DNA of 44,362 bases, taken from positions 1 through 44,362 of the forward strand of contig NZ_BQXQ01000036.1 in assembly GCF_030159055.1 (NCBI RefSeq), given 5' to 3'. A program made the translations under genes and the position numbers. The stretch comes from Acidovorax sp. SUPP3334. GTDB lineage: Bacteria > Pseudomonadota > Gammaproteobacteria > Burkholderiales > Burkholderiaceae_C. Below the pieces are notes generated by a model. The model was not told the DNA's origin. It worked only from the letters and a program-made list of their open reading frames with translations, and made no database searches. Position 1 is the stretch's first letter; each line of letters opens with the position of its first letter. Positions 18,266 through 25,981 of the stretch are shown here, piece by piece.

Positions 18266-18970
18266 TCACCACAGGAAGTCCACCCCGAAAGCCGCCAGCG
18301 CCCCGCCCACGAAGGCGCCGATGGCCACGCACGCCGGGGCGCCCGGGCCGCACGCCAGGCCCGCGAGCGCGCCCCCCGCGATGCCGCCGCCGATGCCGGC
18401 CCCGGTCACGGCGACCTCCTTGCCGGCCGCGGCGGTCTTGTCGGTCGCCGTGGCCACGTTGTAGACCGACAAAGCGATGGACAGCACGATCAGCCCCCGC
18501 CCCGCGCGCGACAGGCTGCGCATGGTCTGCGTCACGCGCGGATTGGATTTGCCGGCCGATTTGACGATCTCGCCATAGACCGCGTTCTGCTGCGCGGCGG
18601 TCAGGCGGTCGAACTGCACGGTGGGCCCGTGGATCTGCTGGGCCTTGCGGGCGATGAGCTCGTTGAGCGTCTTGCCCTCGGCCTTGAGGCTTTGCGCCAT
18701 GGCCCGCCCGACCGGCGTGCTGCGCCCCCGGATGATCTCCATGATGGTGTTGCGCGCCTCCTGCGCCTGCTCGGCCGCCTGCGCCCAGGTGATGCGGCCG
18801 CTCATGGCCTCGAACTGCAGGTCGTTCGCCATCGCCTGGATCTGCCGGGTGTAGGCCAGGCGGGCCGAAGCGTCCAGCGAAAGGTGCGCCCCGGCATTGG
18901 CCACCTCGGCCTTCAGGGCCTGAATGGCCGAGTCGAAGGCGGCACGGTCTTTCGGATCGTCGTTTGCCAT
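18266..18970 (-). CDS. Toxin-like protein with C-terminal glycine-zipper membrane hairpin
   Basis: A 234-residue protein in two parts. Residues 1-145 are soluble, helical and rich in Ala, Gln and Glu (for example AEQAQEARNTIMEIIRGRST). Residues about 150-234 are hydrophobic, with IVLSIALSVYNVATA, then a Gly/Ala-rich hairpin (AGIGGGIAGGALAGLACGPG, then VAIGAFVGGALAAFG) ending DFLW. There is no signal peptide. This layout, with a pore-like Gly-zipper at the C-terminus of a leaderless protein, resembles membrane-acting effectors of interbacterial competition. No known toxin domain is identified and no secretion gene is near. AAGGAG precedes the ATG at 18970. Confidence 0.6.
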   Translation of the reverse strand: MANDDPKDRAAFDSAIQALKAEVANAGAHLSLDASARLAYTRQIQAMANDLQFEAMSGRITWAQAAEQAQEARNTIMEIIRGRSTPVGRAMAQSLKAEGKTLNELIARKAQQIHGPTVQFDRLTAAQQNAVYGEIVKSAGKSNPRVTQTMRSLSRAGRGLIVLSIALSVYNVATATDKTAAAGKEVAVTGAGIGGGIAGGALAGLACGPGAPACVAIGAFVGGALAAFGVDFLW

Positions 18971-19352
18971 GGATTCTTGTCTCCTTCTCTGCTCTGGATG
19001 CGGTGCGTTGGGGGGCCGGTGGACGACCAGGGGAGGCCAGTCGCGGCTTTGTTGTGTGGCACCGGTGCGTGGGGACACGCACGCTGCCGAAATTAACCGC
19101 CAGCGCCCGATTTCTGGCGAAACCATTGGTCAAAGAAGTTTCAAACCGTGTGAAAACGGAACGGCTTGGGATGGGGCCGCAGCGCTTGTTGAAGGACGAC
19201 GCACGGCAGCCCCCTGGCGCCAGCCTGCCGGCCGACTTGACAGGCCATGGGCCAAAAAGGCCTCCAGCGCATATTCCACTAGGGGATACCGCTATAAAAA
19301 CAATAGCTTACATCGAGCAGCGCCCGGACACCGGGCACCCATTTTTCAACCG
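18971..19352. other. Intergenic spacer with one small palindrome
   Basis: The 382-base gap between the toxin-like gene (leftward) and the small plus-strand gene contains one imperfect palindrome, GCTAT at 19291-19295 paired with ATAGC at 19303-19307, of the same kind as the repeats at 15371 and 38378. I see no convincing promoter motif, RNA gene or conserved open frame in it. Confidence 0.5.
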
Positions 19353-19748
19353 ATGGCCGCTGCCCTGAAAGGCCGGCCCACTTCAAAGGAGCTTCTCACC
19401 GCCACGAACATCGACATGGTGGTGCGCGACAACGTCTTTCGCATGGACACGCGGACCGCGGACCTGCAGACGGCCTGCGAGTACCGCGGCACCTACCGCC
19501 TGTCGGGCGAGGGCCTGGACTCGGAAGGCACGCGCACCTGCACGGCCCCCAGCGGCACCACGAGCGAGGCCTACCGAGCCGAGCAATTCACGGTGGACCG
19601 CAATGGCCTGCTGCGCAGCATGGTGCGAACCGCATCCGGCAGCCGGTCTATCTTCCTGGGGGCTTGCTGGAACGGGCGCCTTTCCTTTGCACGCAGCCCG
19701 AACTGGAGCTACCACGCTGAAGCCACCGGCGGATCAGCCGGGGCCTGA
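19353..19748 (+). CDS. Hypothetical protein, possibly 5'-truncated
   Basis: A 131-residue frame with strong GC third-position bias. It includes CEYRGTYRLSGEGLDSEGTR and GSRSIFLGACWNGRLSF with two Cys residues. The content looks like a small secreted beta-rich protein, yet no signal peptide precedes it, and a short palindromic repeat lies about 50 bases upstream. An AAGGAG sits at 19386-19391 inside the frame without a start codon at the right distance. The start at 19353 is therefore uncertain, and the gene could be a remnant. Its end overlaps the convergent YafY-type gene by 15 bases. No family recognised. Confidence 0.5.
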   Translation: MAAALKGRPTSKELLTATNIDMVVRDNVFRMDTRTADLQTACEYRGTYRLSGEGLDSEGTRTCTAPSGTTSEAYRAEQFTVDRNGLLRSMVRTASGSRSIFLGACWNGRLSFARSPNWSYHAEATGGSAGA

Positions 19749-20456
19749 GCCGGGGCCGGGTTCGGAATCCGCCCCGGCGCGGCGCCGGACCTCCCGCATC
19801 ATGTCGGCCAGGGTGCGGCCCGGCTCCACCGCGAAGCGCTCCGGCCGCACGTCGAGCGACACGATGCGGTCCACGCGAAAACCGCGAAAGTCCTCGCGCA
19901 GTTCGCACCAGCTGGACAGCGTCCAGACCCTGCCCCCGTAAAAGCAACCCAGCGGCCGTACGCGGCGCTCGCTGGGGCGGCCCAGTTCGTCGGCATAGTT
20001 CAGCCGCACCACGTTGCGGGACTGCACCGCCTCGCGCAAAGGCCGCAGCAGGGCCTGGGTGCGCGGGTCCACCGCCATGGCCGGGGCGTAGAGCGCCTGC
20101 GCTTGGGCAGCGGCGCGCGCTGCGGGCGGCAGCACCGACAGGATCTTGCCCAGCGCGCTCTCCACCTGGACGGACAGGCCGGTGTCCAGCCAGGACTGCG
20201 CCAGCCGGGCGGCAGCGACCAGCGCGTTGGCCTCGCCCTGGCTGAACATGAGCGGCGGCAGGTCGAAGCCCGCGCCCAGGCGGTAGCCCACGCCGGCTTC
20301 GCCCTCGATGGGCACGCCCTGGTGCTGCAGGTCGGCCACATCGCGGTAGATGGTGCGGGCCGACACCTCCAGCCGCTTGGCCAGAAAGTCGGCCGTGGAC
20401 AGCCGCCGCCCCCGGATGAGCTGGACGATCTGGAACAGGCGGTCGGCGCGGCGCAT
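19734..20456 (-). CDS. YafY/WYL-family HTH transcriptional regulator
   Basis: A 240-residue regulator. The N-terminal HTH_11 winged helix (MRRADRLFQIVQLIRGRRLS, ARTIYRDVADLQ) binds DNA. The WYL domain follows at about residues 135-215 (VVRLNYADELGRPSERRVRP, GFRVDRI), a ligand- or nucleic-acid-sensing SH3-like fold. Such YafY-like proteins commonly control neighbouring VOC, GyrI-like or small enzyme genes. Here a GyrI-like gene is 41 bases upstream and a VOC gene further up, with a matching dyad (21662-21679) near the VOC start. I chose the ATG at 20456 because the HTH begins exactly there. Confidence 0.92.
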   Translation of the reverse strand: MRRADRLFQIVQLIRGRRLSTADFLAKRLEVSARTIYRDVADLQHQGVPIEGEAGVGYRLGAGFDLPPLMFSQGEANALVAAARLAQSWLDTGLSVQVESALGKILSVLPPAARAAAQAQALYAPAMAVDPRTQALLRPLREAVQSRNVVRLNYADELGRPSERRVRPLGCFYGGRVWTLSSWCELREDFRGFRVDRIVSLDVRPERFAVEPGRTLADMMREVRRRAGADSEPGPGSGPG

Positions 20457-20497
20457 GGACGATGGCGGTCGAACGATGGAGATCGAAGGAGAAGCGT

Positions 20498-21001
20498 TCA
20501 GCCGAGCACGCCGATATAGACGGCGACCCGGTCCGGCCCTTCGTACGCTTCGAAATCGACGGCGAAGCGGCGGCGCACCGGAGGTTGCTGCTGCTGCTGT
20601 TGAAAGTAATGCCAGATGTCGATCCACGTGTCGATCACGGCCTGCGGCAGCGTGCCCTGCCGGCGAAACACGAGGTATTCGCCGGCCGGCACCGCCACCT
20701 GCGTGAAGCGGGGCGCCACGGGCACGTCAGGTACTTCAGGCACGCCGGTCGCGCCGCCGAGCGCCACGCCGGCCAGCACGTCGAAGTCACCGTCCTGGTC
20801 CGAGGCGTAGTGGCTGTACACGCCCATCACGCGCGGCTGCAGCGCACCGGGCTGCACCTGCTGCGCGATGCCTTCGGCAAAGAACCGCTGCCACAGGGCG
20901 CCGAGGCGGGCCTGCGCTGGGTCGCGTTCATCGCGGTTGTTGGTGCGCGTGGCGATGCCGGCCACGGTGAACGCGCCGACGGTTTCGCGGGTAGGGGTCA
21001 T
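20498..21001 (-). CDS. GyrI-like / AraC effector-binding domain protein
   Basis: A 167-residue stand-alone effector-binding (GyrI-like) domain. It has the pseudo-symmetric beta-alpha-beta layout: VGAFTVAGIATRTNN near the N-terminus, MGVYSHYASDQDGDFDVLAG in the centre, VPAGEYLVFRRQGTLPQAV, then a terminal sheet. Residues around 135-141 are a run of six Gln encoded by a CAG/CAA tract. Relatives bind small hydrophobic or cationic molecules, and some hydrolyse or sequester them. It precedes the YafY-type regulator on the same strand with a 41-base gap, so the two are likely one unit. Confidence 0.85.
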   Translation of the reverse strand: MTPTRETVGAFTVAGIATRTNNRDERDPAQARLGALWQRFFAEGIAQQVQPGALQPRVMGVYSHYASDQDGDFDVLAGVALGGATGVPEVPDVPVAPRFTQVAVPAGEYLVFRRQGTLPQAVIDTWIDIWHYFQQQQQQPPVRRRFAVDFEAYEGPDRVAVYIGVLG

Positions 21002-21182
21002 GGGGAAAAACTCCAGAACGGAAATGGAAAACTGCGGCGCTGCACCCTCGGTGCATGGTGCCAGCCGCTGCACTGCAGGGCGATGCAGGACGGGCAGCGG
21101 GCGCACCGGCCCGCATGCTACCGAACCGCGCCGCCCATCTGGTTGGAAAAAAAGCGGCTGCGCTCGGACGCGGCCAGCGCGA

Positions 21183-21606
21183 TCAGCGCGCCATGGCGTG
21201 CAGCCCGACGGTGTTGCCCTCGGTGTCGCACACGTTGGCGATGAAGCCGATGCCGTTGGGCAGTTCGATGCAGGCGTCGATCACGCGGCCGCCAGAGGCC
21301 GCGATGCGTGAGACCGCGGCGTCCAGGCTTGCAGTCCAGGTAGATGCGCGTGCCGGCATCCGGCGCCACCTGGCGGCCCTCGATGAGGCAGCCGCCCGTG
21401 GCAGGCCGGTCGTAGGTGAAGACGGCCAGCGGATCGCCACCGCCGAAGGTCTGCCGGTGCATGGGGCGGCCGAGCACTTGTTCGTAGAACGCCTGCGCGC
21501 GGTCGAGATCGGCGCAGGGAATCTCGAACCAGGTAATGGCGCTGGTCGCCGCAGCGGGCGCGGCGCAGGAGGTGAAAGCGTGGGACGGTGCGGAAGTGAA
21601 AGCCAT
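21183..21606 (-). pseudogene. VOC (glyoxalase-like) family protein, frameshifted
   Basis: The first frame gives a VOC N-terminus (SAITWFEIPCADLDRAQAFY, then GGDPLAVFTYDRP) as far as YLDC. It then loses similarity and runs on to 21118. Another frame resumes with SLDAAVSRIAASGGRVIDA and ELPNGIGFIANVCDTEGNTV and stops at 21183. The two join around 21330, where one extra base (TGC-A-AGC) explains the shift; without it the gene encodes about 140 residues, the normal VOC size. It is either a real pseudogene or a sequencing/assembly indel. It lies behind a candidate YafY-type operator. Confidence 0.85.
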
Positions 21607-21661
21607 GGAGAAAGGTCCTTTCGGTCGTTGTTGCGAAGGACTCCATGGTGCGGGGGGGCTC

Positions 21662-21679
21662 CTGACAGCGTCATGTCAG
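21662..21679. promoter_or_regulatory. Candidate operator upstream of the VOC gene
   Basis: A perfect dyad CTGACA-N6-TGTCAG lies 56-73 bases upstream of the VOC start codon. TGTCA/TGACA half-sites of this kind occur in front of genes near YafY-like WYL regulators, and one such regulator is encoded at 19734-20456. The link is an inference. Confidence 0.45.
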
Positions 21680-21708
21680 TGGTGTGGCGCCCGAGCACCC
21701 ACACCACT
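21678..21708. other. Perfect 10-bp stem-loop between proQ-like and VOC genes
   Basis: AGTGGTGTGG (21678-21687) pairs fully with CCACACCACT (21699-21708) around an 11-base loop. It overlaps the edge of the candidate operator and abuts the terminator of the RNA-chaperone gene. It could stabilise the transcript end or be part of a regulatory site. Confidence 0.5.
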
Positions 21709-21709
21709 G

Positions 21710-21733
21710 AAAAAGCCCGCCCCCGCTGGCGGA
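21710..21733 (-). terminator. Rho-independent terminator of the ProQ-like gene
   Basis: On the minus strand, 26 bases past the stop codon, CCGCC-AGCGGG-GGCGG is followed by GC and five T residues. Position and orientation fit the end of the gene at 21759-22739. Confidence 0.6.
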
Positions 21734-21758
21734 CTGACCAGCTGACGCGCTGGCGCGT

Positions 21759-22739
21759 TCAGGCTTCGACCGGGCCTTCCGATGCGGCTGGCGCGTCGAA
21801 GGCGTCGGGCGCATCGGATTCCTGCGGCGCCGCTGCTGGCGCGGCAGCGGGTGCGGCACGCAGTTGGCGGGCGCGGTGCAGCGAGCGTTCGGCGGTGCGC
21901 GGGTCCATGCCGTACATGTCGGCAAACTGCGCCACCGTGCTGCCGCTGGCCTCGAAGGCCCGCAGCAGCGCTTCGGCCTTGGCATCGCGCTCGGCCACTT
22001 CGGCGAAGGCTTCGTCCAGCAGCGCATTCGCGGCTTCGTCGCGGCCGCGCACCAGCGTGTCGTAGGCCTCGCGGGTGAGGCCCGAGGCTTCGTAGGCCAG
22101 CGCGATGCGGCGGCGCAGCTTGGCGGTCATGTCCTCGCCGTCGCGGGGCTTGCGGCGGCGGAACACTTCCAGCAGCGCATGGTGCACGTGCTCGGGCGCC
22201 ATGGCCTCGACGGCATTGCCCTGCAGATCGTGGCGCTGGCGGCCTTCGGCCACCGCTTGCAGATAGCGCGTGGAGCGGGTGTGGATGCCCAGAGCGAGCT
22301 TGAGCGCATCGCGCTCGAACACCTCGGGGTGCGCTGCCAGCAGGTCCTGGAAGATGCCGCGCTTGAGCGGCAGGAACTGCGCGCCGAACAGGTGCGGGTA
22401 CAGCGCGGCGAGCTGCTCCAGCGCCGGATGCGTGCGGCGCGGGCCTTGCGGGCCGGCGCCCTTCGGGTTCTGGGGGGCGGCCTGCGCTGCGGGCGCCGTG
22501 CCCGGCGCGCCTGCGCCGCCGGGCTTGCGGCGGTTGCGGCCGCCGCGGCGGGACGCGGGCCGGTCGCCGCGCGGTGCGGTGTCTTGCGCCGCTTCGCCGC
22601 CCGCCGGTTCGGCGGAGACGGGCGATTGCACTGCGGCAGTGTCAGGGGCGGTCGCAGCGGCATCGGTCCCGGCCGGTGCGGTGGGGGCCGGCGCGGGGAC
22701 GTTGTTCTGTTGTTCTTGTGCGGTCACAGGGTCGGTCAT
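21759..22739 (-). CDS. ProQ/FinO-family RNA chaperone
   Basis: A 326-residue protein. Residues 1-100 are low-complexity, Ala/Pro-rich, with an Arg-rich patch (ASRRGGRNRRKPGG). Residues about 102-215 are a ProQ/FinO domain (HPALEQLAALYPHLFGAQFL, PLKRGIFQDL, GIHTRSTRYLQAVA). A helical C-terminus has YEASGLTREAYDTLVRGRDE and an Ala/Asp-rich tail. The family binds sRNAs and mRNA 3' ends. The long basic N-terminal extension and the C-terminal extension are typical of beta-proteobacterial members and may add RNA contacts. The ATG at 22739 was chosen because the extension upstream is not conserved-looking. It is followed by a good terminator. Confidence 0.88.
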   Translation of the reverse strand: MTDPVTAQEQQNNVPAPAPTAPAGTDAAATAPDTAAVQSPVSAEPAGGEAAQDTAPRGDRPASRRGGRNRRKPGGAGAPGTAPAAQAAPQNPKGAGPQGPRRTHPALEQLAALYPHLFGAQFLPLKRGIFQDLLAAHPEVFERDALKLALGIHTRSTRYLQAVAEGRQRHDLQGNAVEAMAPEHVHHALLEVFRRRKPRDGEDMTAKLRRRIALAYEASGLTREAYDTLVRGRDEAANALLDEAFAEVAERDAKAEALLRAFEASGSTVAQFADMYGMDPRTAERSLHRARQLRAAPAAAPAAAPQESDAPDAFDAPAASEGPVEA

Positions 22740-22815
22740 GGCGAAGAAACGCGGTTGGTGCGCGGCAGCGCGGCGGTCAAAACCCGCCATCATGCCAGCC
22801 TTGGTGCGCGCAGGG

Positions 22816-24075
22816 TCAGCGGGCCGCGGCCGACAAGGCCTCGTCCAGCACTTCGATCCAGTGCCGCACAGGAATCGCCGTGCCGCTTTGCAGGTGGGTG
22901 ATGCAGCCGATGTTGGCCGAAAGGATGGCCCCTGGCGGCTGCTCGCCGAACGCCTCGCCCAGCGCATCGAGCTTTCGGTCGCGCAGCGGATAGGCCAGCT
23001 CGGGCTGCAGCACCGAGTAGGTTCCGGCCGAGCCGCAGCACAGGTGCGATTCGGTGCGCGCCACCCGCACCCGAAACCCCAGTTCGCTCAGATGGCGCTC
23101 GACGACGCCGCGCAGTTTCTGGCCGTGCTGCAGCGTGCACGGCGGGTGGTAGGCGAACAGCGTGTCCGGCGGCACCACCCGGCCGTGCAGCGTGCCGGCC
23201 AGCTCGGACAGCAGTTCGGGCAGCCACTCGGACAGGTCCTGCGTCATGGCGCCGATGCGCGCGGCGCGCTCGGCATAGGCGGGCTCGTCCTTCAGCAGAT
23301 GGCCGTAGTCCTTCACCGTGACGCCGCAGCCCGAGGCGTTCATGACGATGGCTTCGATGCCGCCCTGCTCCACATAGGGCCACCAGGCATCGATGTTGGC
23401 GCGCATCTGCGCCTTGCCGCCCTCCTGGTCGTTCAGGTGAAAGCGCACGGCGCCGCAGCAGCCGGCCTGCGGGGCGATCACCGCCTGGATGCCTGCCGCA
23501 TCGAGCACGCGCGCCGTGGCCGCGTTGATGTTGGGCGCCATGGCAGGCTGCACGCAGCCCGCCAGCATGAGCACCTTGCGCGCGTGTTCACGCCCGGGCC
23601 ACGTACCGGCCGCCTGCGGCGCCGGCACCTTGGCGCGCAGGCTTTTCGGCAGCAGCCCGCGCACGGCCTGGCCGGCTTTCATGGCGGGGCCGAACAGCGG
23701 CGAGGGCAAGCCTTCCTTCAAGGCCCAGCGCACGGCCCGCTCGCCGATGGGGCGCTCGACCTTTTCATCGACGATCTTGCGGCCGATGTCCACCAGGTGG
23801 CCGTACTGCACGCCGCTCGGGCAGGTCGTCTCGCAGTTGCGGCAGGTCAGGCAGCGGTCCAGGTGCAACTGGGTCTTGCGCGTGGGCTGCTCGCCCTCCA
23901 GCACCTGCTTGATGAGGTAGATGCGCCCGCGCGGGCCATCGAGTTCGTCGCCCAGCAACTGGTAGGTGGGACAGGTGGCGGTGCAAAAGCCGCAGTGCAC
24001 GCATTTGCGCAGGATGGCTTCGGCCTCGCGGCCTTCGGGCGTGCCCTGGAATTCGGGAGCGAGCGTGGTTTGCAT
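22816..24075 (-). CDS. glcF: Glycolate oxidase iron-sulfur subunit GlcF
   Basis: A 419-residue protein. Two ferredoxin-type 4Fe-4S clusters lie at the N-terminus (CVHCGFCTATCP near residues 26-37 and CLTCRNCETTCP near residues 75-86). Two CCG domains follow (GCCGAVRFHLNDQEGGKAQM, then HPPCTLQHGQ and LCCGSAGTYS). It carries electrons from the GlcD/GlcE flavin subunits to the quinone pool during oxidation of glycolate to glyoxylate. glcE lies 86 bases upstream on the same strand. The membrane-bound complex also requires GlcD, which is not encoded beside it. Confidence 0.95.
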   Translation of the reverse strand: MQTTLAPEFQGTPEGREAEAILRKCVHCGFCTATCPTYQLLGDELDGPRGRIYLIKQVLEGEQPTRKTQLHLDRCLTCRNCETTCPSGVQYGHLVDIGRKIVDEKVERPIGERAVRWALKEGLPSPLFGPAMKAGQAVRGLLPKSLRAKVPAPQAAGTWPGREHARKVLMLAGCVQPAMAPNINAATARVLDAAGIQAVIAPQAGCCGAVRFHLNDQEGGKAQMRANIDAWWPYVEQGGIEAIVMNASGCGVTVKDYGHLLKDEPAYAERAARIGAMTQDLSEWLPELLSELAGTLHGRVVPPDTLFAYHPPCTLQHGQKLRGVVERHLSELGFRVRVARTESHLCCGSAGTYSVLQPELAYPLRDRKLDALGEAFGEQPPGAILSANIGCITHLQSGTAIPVRHWIEVLDEALSAAAR

Positions 24076-24161
24076 GGCGTGTCTCGAAGGGTGGGAAGGC
24101 CGTCACCGGGCCGGGGCGGCCGTAGCGCAGCGGGTGCAGGGGCAGACGCAGGGGCACGGCG

Positions 24162-25286
24162 CTACCGCCCGATGTCCATCCGGCCGGGGTTGAAGAGGCC
24201 CGCCGGATCGAAGGCCTGCTGGAGCCGGGCATGGATTTGTGCCAGCGCCCCGGCAGGATTTGGATCAAAACGTGCCGCTGCCGCCGTATCCACTGCGCTG
24301 GGTGCTATGAAAAGCGAAGCACCTCCCCCGACCGCCAGTGCGGCCTCGTGCAGCGCGGCACCGTCGCCCAGCGGGGCCTGCACCCAGCGCAGCGCGCCGT
24401 GCCATTCGATGAGCGGCGCCAGCGTGCCCGCAGGCAGCGCCAGCACGGGCGCGGCGGCCGGCACCGACAGGCGCCACAGCGCCAGATCCGGGCGGGCGAC
24501 ACGGCCGGCGAACCACGGCAGGGCCTGATCGCGGCAAGCCTGCCAATCGCGCGCGGCGGTGGGGGGGGCCACACGCTCGCCACCCATGCTGCGGCATGCG
24601 GCCTCCACGGCAGCCACCGCCCCGCGCAGGCGCACCCACAGCGACCCGGTGCCGCCCGCCCCGCCCTCCCAGCGGCTGGCATTGAGCGGCAGCGGCTGGC
24701 CGCCCCACGCCTGCAGACGGCGCAGCGCATCGGCCTGGTTGTTTTCAAAGCGCAAGGTGACCTCGGCCGGCGGCACCGGCAGCACCTTGAGGCTGACCTC
24801 GGTGATCAGGCCCAGCGTGCCCCAGGCGCCCACCATGAGCCGCGAGACGTCGTAGCCGGCCACGTTTTTCATCACCTGCCCGCCGAAGCGCAGCAGCTCG
24901 GCCCGGCCGTTGATCAGCTCCAGGCCCAGCACGTAGTCGCGCACGGCGCCCACGCTGGCGCGCGCCGGGCCCGACAGGCCCGCGGCCACCATGCCGCCCA
25001 CGGTGGCGCCCGGCCCGAAATGCGGTGGCTCGAAAGGCAGGCATTGGCCCTGGGCGGCCAGCGCGGCTTCCAGGTCGGCCAGGGGCGTGCCGGCGCGGGC
25101 CGTGACGACCAGCTCGCTCGGCTCGTAATTCACGATGCCCGAGAGCGCGGAAGTGCTCAGCCGCTTGCCGTGCAGCGCCGCGCCGCCATGAAAGTCCTTG
25201 GTGCCCCCGCCGCAGATGCGCAAGGGGGTGCGCTGGCGGGCGCTTTCGCGCACGCGGTCGAGAATGTGGCTGAGGGCGGAATCCAT
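24162..25286 (-). CDS. glcE: Glycolate oxidase FAD-binding subunit GlcE
   Basis: A 374-residue FAD-binding PCMH-type protein. LRICGGGTKDFHGGAALHGK (residues 22-41) is the first FAD segment. VGGMVAAGLSGPARASVGAV and NVAGYDVSRLMVGAWGTLGL complete the FAD site. The C-terminus ends DPAGLFNPGRMDIGR, the conserved FAD-oxidase-C tail. It forms the glycolate dehydrogenase with GlcD and GlcF. The usual order is glcD-glcE-glcF, but here the sequence upstream of 25286 is a 182-base gap followed by a low-GC toxin-like pair, so glcD is missing from this locus. Confidence 0.94.
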   Translation of the reverse strand: MDSALSHILDRVRESARQRTPLRICGGGTKDFHGGAALHGKRLSTSALSGIVNYEPSELVVTARAGTPLADLEAALAAQGQCLPFEPPHFGPGATVGGMVAAGLSGPARASVGAVRDYVLGLELINGRAELLRFGGQVMKNVAGYDVSRLMVGAWGTLGLITEVSLKVLPVPPAEVTLRFENNQADALRRLQAWGGQPLPLNASRWEGGAGGTGSLWVRLRGAVAAVEAACRSMGGERVAPPTAARDWQACRDQALPWFAGRVARPDLALWRLSVPAAAPVLALPAGTLAPLIEWHGALRWVQAPLGDGAALHEAALAVGGGASLFIAPSAVDTAAAARFDPNPAGALAQIHARLQQAFDPAGLFNPGRMDIGR

Positions 25287-25468
25287 GGCGTGGATCGTAC
25301 CGGCCCGCTTTTGCCAGCGGGGCGCGGCGGGCCGTGAATTTTTTGAACGCCGTGCGTGAATCCCGGCGCGTGGGTCAATGCCAGTCAGTTAAACACTGAG
25401 TGGATGCGAAACCATCCGCAGGAACGCAAAGTAGCGCATCGCACTGGACAGCGATTCGGCTGGAGAGA

Positions 25469-25963
25469 CTACGGCGCAATGCGGCGGGTCGAGCCCGCCT
25501 GCTCAGTCACCCATTCCAGGCTCTTGCCCTTGACGCACAAAGCCGGATCGCGCACCCAGTCGGTGAACCACATGGTGGGGTGGCCCTGCAGTTCTGAGCA
25601 CACGGTATAGCCCACGCTGGGCATGTAGAAGCGCTGGGCCACCGACGTCACCGGGATCAGCACCATGGCGATCCCGCCCAACAGCACGGAGATCGTGAAG
25701 ACCCGCTCGAATGGATAGATGACCTTATCGCTCGCGGGAATTGCCCTCATGCAGCTTATTACCGCCGCCAATATGCAGAAGACAGCGATGAACGGCGTGA
25801 CCTGGGAGGCCGGCGCTATCCGCACCACAGGCGCGCGTGCCGCGATGGCTTCAAACGTCGGGATGACTGCATGCCATACCGCCCAGATGCAGCTCGCGGC
25901 GACTCCAATGAAAAGCGGGACACCCCATATCAAAGCTCTTCGGACTTTTTTTACTTCAAACAT
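25469..25963 (-). CDS. Three-TM membrane protein, candidate immunity protein
   Basis: A 164-residue inner-membrane protein with hydrophobic segments near residues 10-32, 54-73 and 90-109, then a C-terminal domain predicted outside the cytoplasm. That domain holds two Cys (GYTVCSELQG and DPALCVKG), spaced as in small multi-pass membrane proteins of the DUF1240 type; that link is tentative. The gene starts 18 bases after the toxin-like gene, on the same strand. Both are much lower in GC than their surroundings. A membrane immunity protein against a pore-forming effector would fit. I preferred ATG 25963 to a TTG two codons upstream. Confidence 0.65.
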   Translation of the reverse strand: MFEVKKVRRALIWGVPLFIGVAASCIWAVWHAVIPTFEAIAARAPVVRIAPASQVTPFIAVFCILAAVISCMRAIPASDKVIYPFERVFTISVLLGGIAMVLIPVTSVAQRFYMPSVGYTVCSELQGHPTMWFTDWVRDPALCVKGKSLEWVTEQAGSTRRIAP

Positions 25964-25981
25964 GGTCAATCGATTTTTTGA

